From a bacterium (GTDB taxonomy: Bacteria > Auribacterota > UBA3054): DNA of 7,723 nucleotides. The stretch spans positions 1-7,723 of the forward strand of contig JAFSWV010000006.1 of the NCBI GenBank assembly GCA_017444325.1. Direction: 5' to 3'. The translations under genes and the position numbers were made by a program. Numbering within the stretch: position 1 is the first letter of the stretch; each line of letters starts with the position of its first letter. Shown here piece after piece: positions 6,582-7,723 of the stretch. Below the pieces are notes generated by a model that made no database searches, was not told where the DNA came from, and saw nothing but the letters and a program-made list of their open reading frames with translations.

Positions 6582-7723
6582 TTACTTCAGTACGGCGCCT
6601 TGGCTCGCGGACGTCGCGTGCTTTTGATAGCGCGCCATCCATCCGAAATTCAGGCGCGGCTTGGGAGGCTGCCAATTTGCGCGGCGCTTTTCGATCTCTT
6701 CGGGGGAGAGTTCCGCTTCCAGTTTCTGGGCGTTGATGTCGATGTCGATGATGTCGCCTTCTTTCAAAAGGCCGATAAGGCCGCCTGAGGCCGCCTCAGG
6801 GCTCACGTGGCCGATGCAGGCGCCTCTCGTGCCGCCGGAGAAGCGTCCGTCTGTTATAAGCGCCACTTTGTCGCCCAAGCCCTGGCCCATGATGTAGGAG
6901 GTGGGGGCCAGCATCTCCTGCATGCCGGGGCCGCCCTTGGGTCCTTCGTAGCGGATGACGACTACGTCGCCGGGTTTCACTTTGCCGCCAAGGATGCCCT
7001 CGCAGGCTTCTTCCTGGGATTCAAAGATGACGGCCGGTCCGCGGTGCGTCATCATTTTCGGATCGACGCCTACGGATTTGACAACGGCGCCTTCCGGGGC
7101 GAGGTTGCCCCAGAGCACGGTCAGGCCGCCTCTCTTGGCGTAGGCGTTGGAAAGTTCCCTGATGCAGGCCTTGTCTTTGCTTTCCTTGCCTTTTATGTTT
7201 TCGCCTACCGTGCGCCCCGTGACGGTCATGCAGTCCAAGTCCAGCAGGTTCTTTTTGGCAAGCTCGGATTGTACGGCGGGAATGCCGCCGGCGTGGTAGA
7301 GGTCGGGCATATGCGTCGGGCCGGCGGGCGCCAAGTGGCACAGGTTCGGCGTCCGGGCGGAAATCTCGTTGAACAGCTTCAAGTCCAAATCAACCCCGGC
7401 CTCGTGCGCAATCGCCAGCAAATGCAGGACCGTGTTCGTAGAACAGCCTAACGCCATATCGCACGTCAACGCGTTGCGGATACTGCGCTCGTTGATAATG
7501 TCGCGGGCAGTGATATTGCGTTTCACCATTTCCATGATAGCCGCGCCGGACATGCGCCCCAACTGCAAGCGGCGGCTGTAGACGGCGGGAATGGTCCCGT
7601 TTCCGGGCAACGCGATTCCAATCGCCTCGCACAGGCAGTTCATGGAGTTCGCCGTGTACATGCCCGAACAGCTTCCGCAACTCGGACAGCAGTTTTGCGT
7701 GCACTCCTCTAATTTGGCGTCGT
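6582..7723 (-). CDS. ilvD: Dihydroxy-acid dehydratase (5' partial)
   Basis: The minus-strand frame is open from the window edge (first full codon 7721-7719) to TAA at 6584-6582, giving 379 residues of a family that is usually about 555-615 long. The enzyme (EC 4.2.1.9) dehydrates 2,3-dihydroxy-3-methylbutanoate and its methylpentanoate homologue to the 2-oxo acids that precede valine, leucine and isoleucine. It works in the cytoplasm and carries an Fe-S cluster. Visible motifs are CPSCGSCSGMYTANSMN near the edge, with a cluster cysteine; GCSTNTVLHLLAIA; TDGRFSGGTRG, matching the second IlvD/Edd signature; and the terminal FGW-x-ARY and SASQGAVLK typical of IlvD rather than phosphogluconate dehydratase. 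The N-terminal part with the other cluster cysteines and the start codon lies beyond base 7723. The gene is convergent with the envelope genes and no defect is visible. Confidence 0.97.
   Translation of the reverse strand, partial: DAKLEECTQNCCPSCGSCSGMYTANSMNCLCEAIGIALPGNGTIPAVYSRRLQLGRMSGAAIMEMVKRNITARDIINERSIRNALTCDMALGCSTNTVLHLLAIAHEAGVDLDLKLFNEISARTPNLCHLAPAGPTHMPDLYHAGGIPAVQSELAKKNLLDLDCMTVTGRTVGENIKGKESKDKACIRELSNAYAKRGGLTVLWGNLAPEGAVVKSVGVDPKMMTHRGPAVIFESQEEACEGILGGKVKPGDVVVIRYEGPKGGPGMQEMLAPTSYIMGQGLGDKVALITDGRFSGGTRGACIGHVSPEAASGGLIGLLKEGDIIDIDINAQKLEAELSPEEIEKRRANWQPPKPRLNFGWMARYQKHATSASQGAVLK

Noticed and set aside
6784..6800. Perfect inverted repeat CCTGAGG-CCG-CCTCAGG.
   Set aside because: It lies inside the conserved coding sequence of ilvD (PEAASGG region) and is explained by the codons; there is no reason to call a regulatory site.
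6807..7451. A 214-codon plus-strand open frame opposite ilvD.
   Set aside because: The minus strand encodes unmistakable IlvD motifs through the whole span; the plus-strand product is not protein-like.

Overview
The window looks like chromosomal DNA from a member of the PVC group of bacteria, most plausibly a Kiritimatiellota, Lentisphaerota or Verrucomicrobiota lineage. This rests on three things: a very large GspK-like pseudopilin with lamin-tail-like sequence, a secreted protein with a clean PEP-CTERM tail (VPEP, hydrophobic helix, RRK), and start codons without a clear Shine-Dalgarno sequence. The phylum is an inference, because no rRNA or other marker gene is present.

Layout. Bases 1-212 hold the last 69 codons of a glutamine-dependent NAD+ synthase (nadE), plus strand, with its 5' part outside the window. 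After 21 bases comes a 1317-codon plus-strand gene (234-4187) for a GspK-type minor pseudopilin enlarged about four-fold by beta-rich insertions. After another 21 bases comes a 709-codon plus-strand gene (4209-6338) for an exported PEP-CTERM protein built from two copies of one domain around an Ig/BACON-like linker. The short gaps and shared strand make one transcript for the last two, perhaps including nadE, likely. On the minus strand, 6582-7723 holds the C-terminal two thirds of dihydroxy-acid dehydratase (ilvD), convergent with the plus-strand genes.

The 243-base convergent gap (6339-6581) is the least ordinary part. It contains two long imperfect hairpins, 6354-6461 and 6475-6571. Their outer stems are unrelated (one A/T-rich, one G/C-rich), but they share a nearly identical inner core. 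The cores are inverted relative to each other, so each lies in the sense orientation just after the stop codon of its neighbouring gene. The first hairpin has an A run on one side and a T run on the other and would serve as a bidirectional terminator. The shared core suggests a dispersed 3'-end structured element.

Function. nadE and ilvD are housekeeping genes (NAD and branched-chain amino acid synthesis) with no evident link to the two middle genes. The middle pair belongs to the cell envelope: a pseudopilin-like protein and a surface-sorted protein, possibly cooperating. Their partners, such as other pseudopilins, the secretion ATPase and exosortase, are not in the window.
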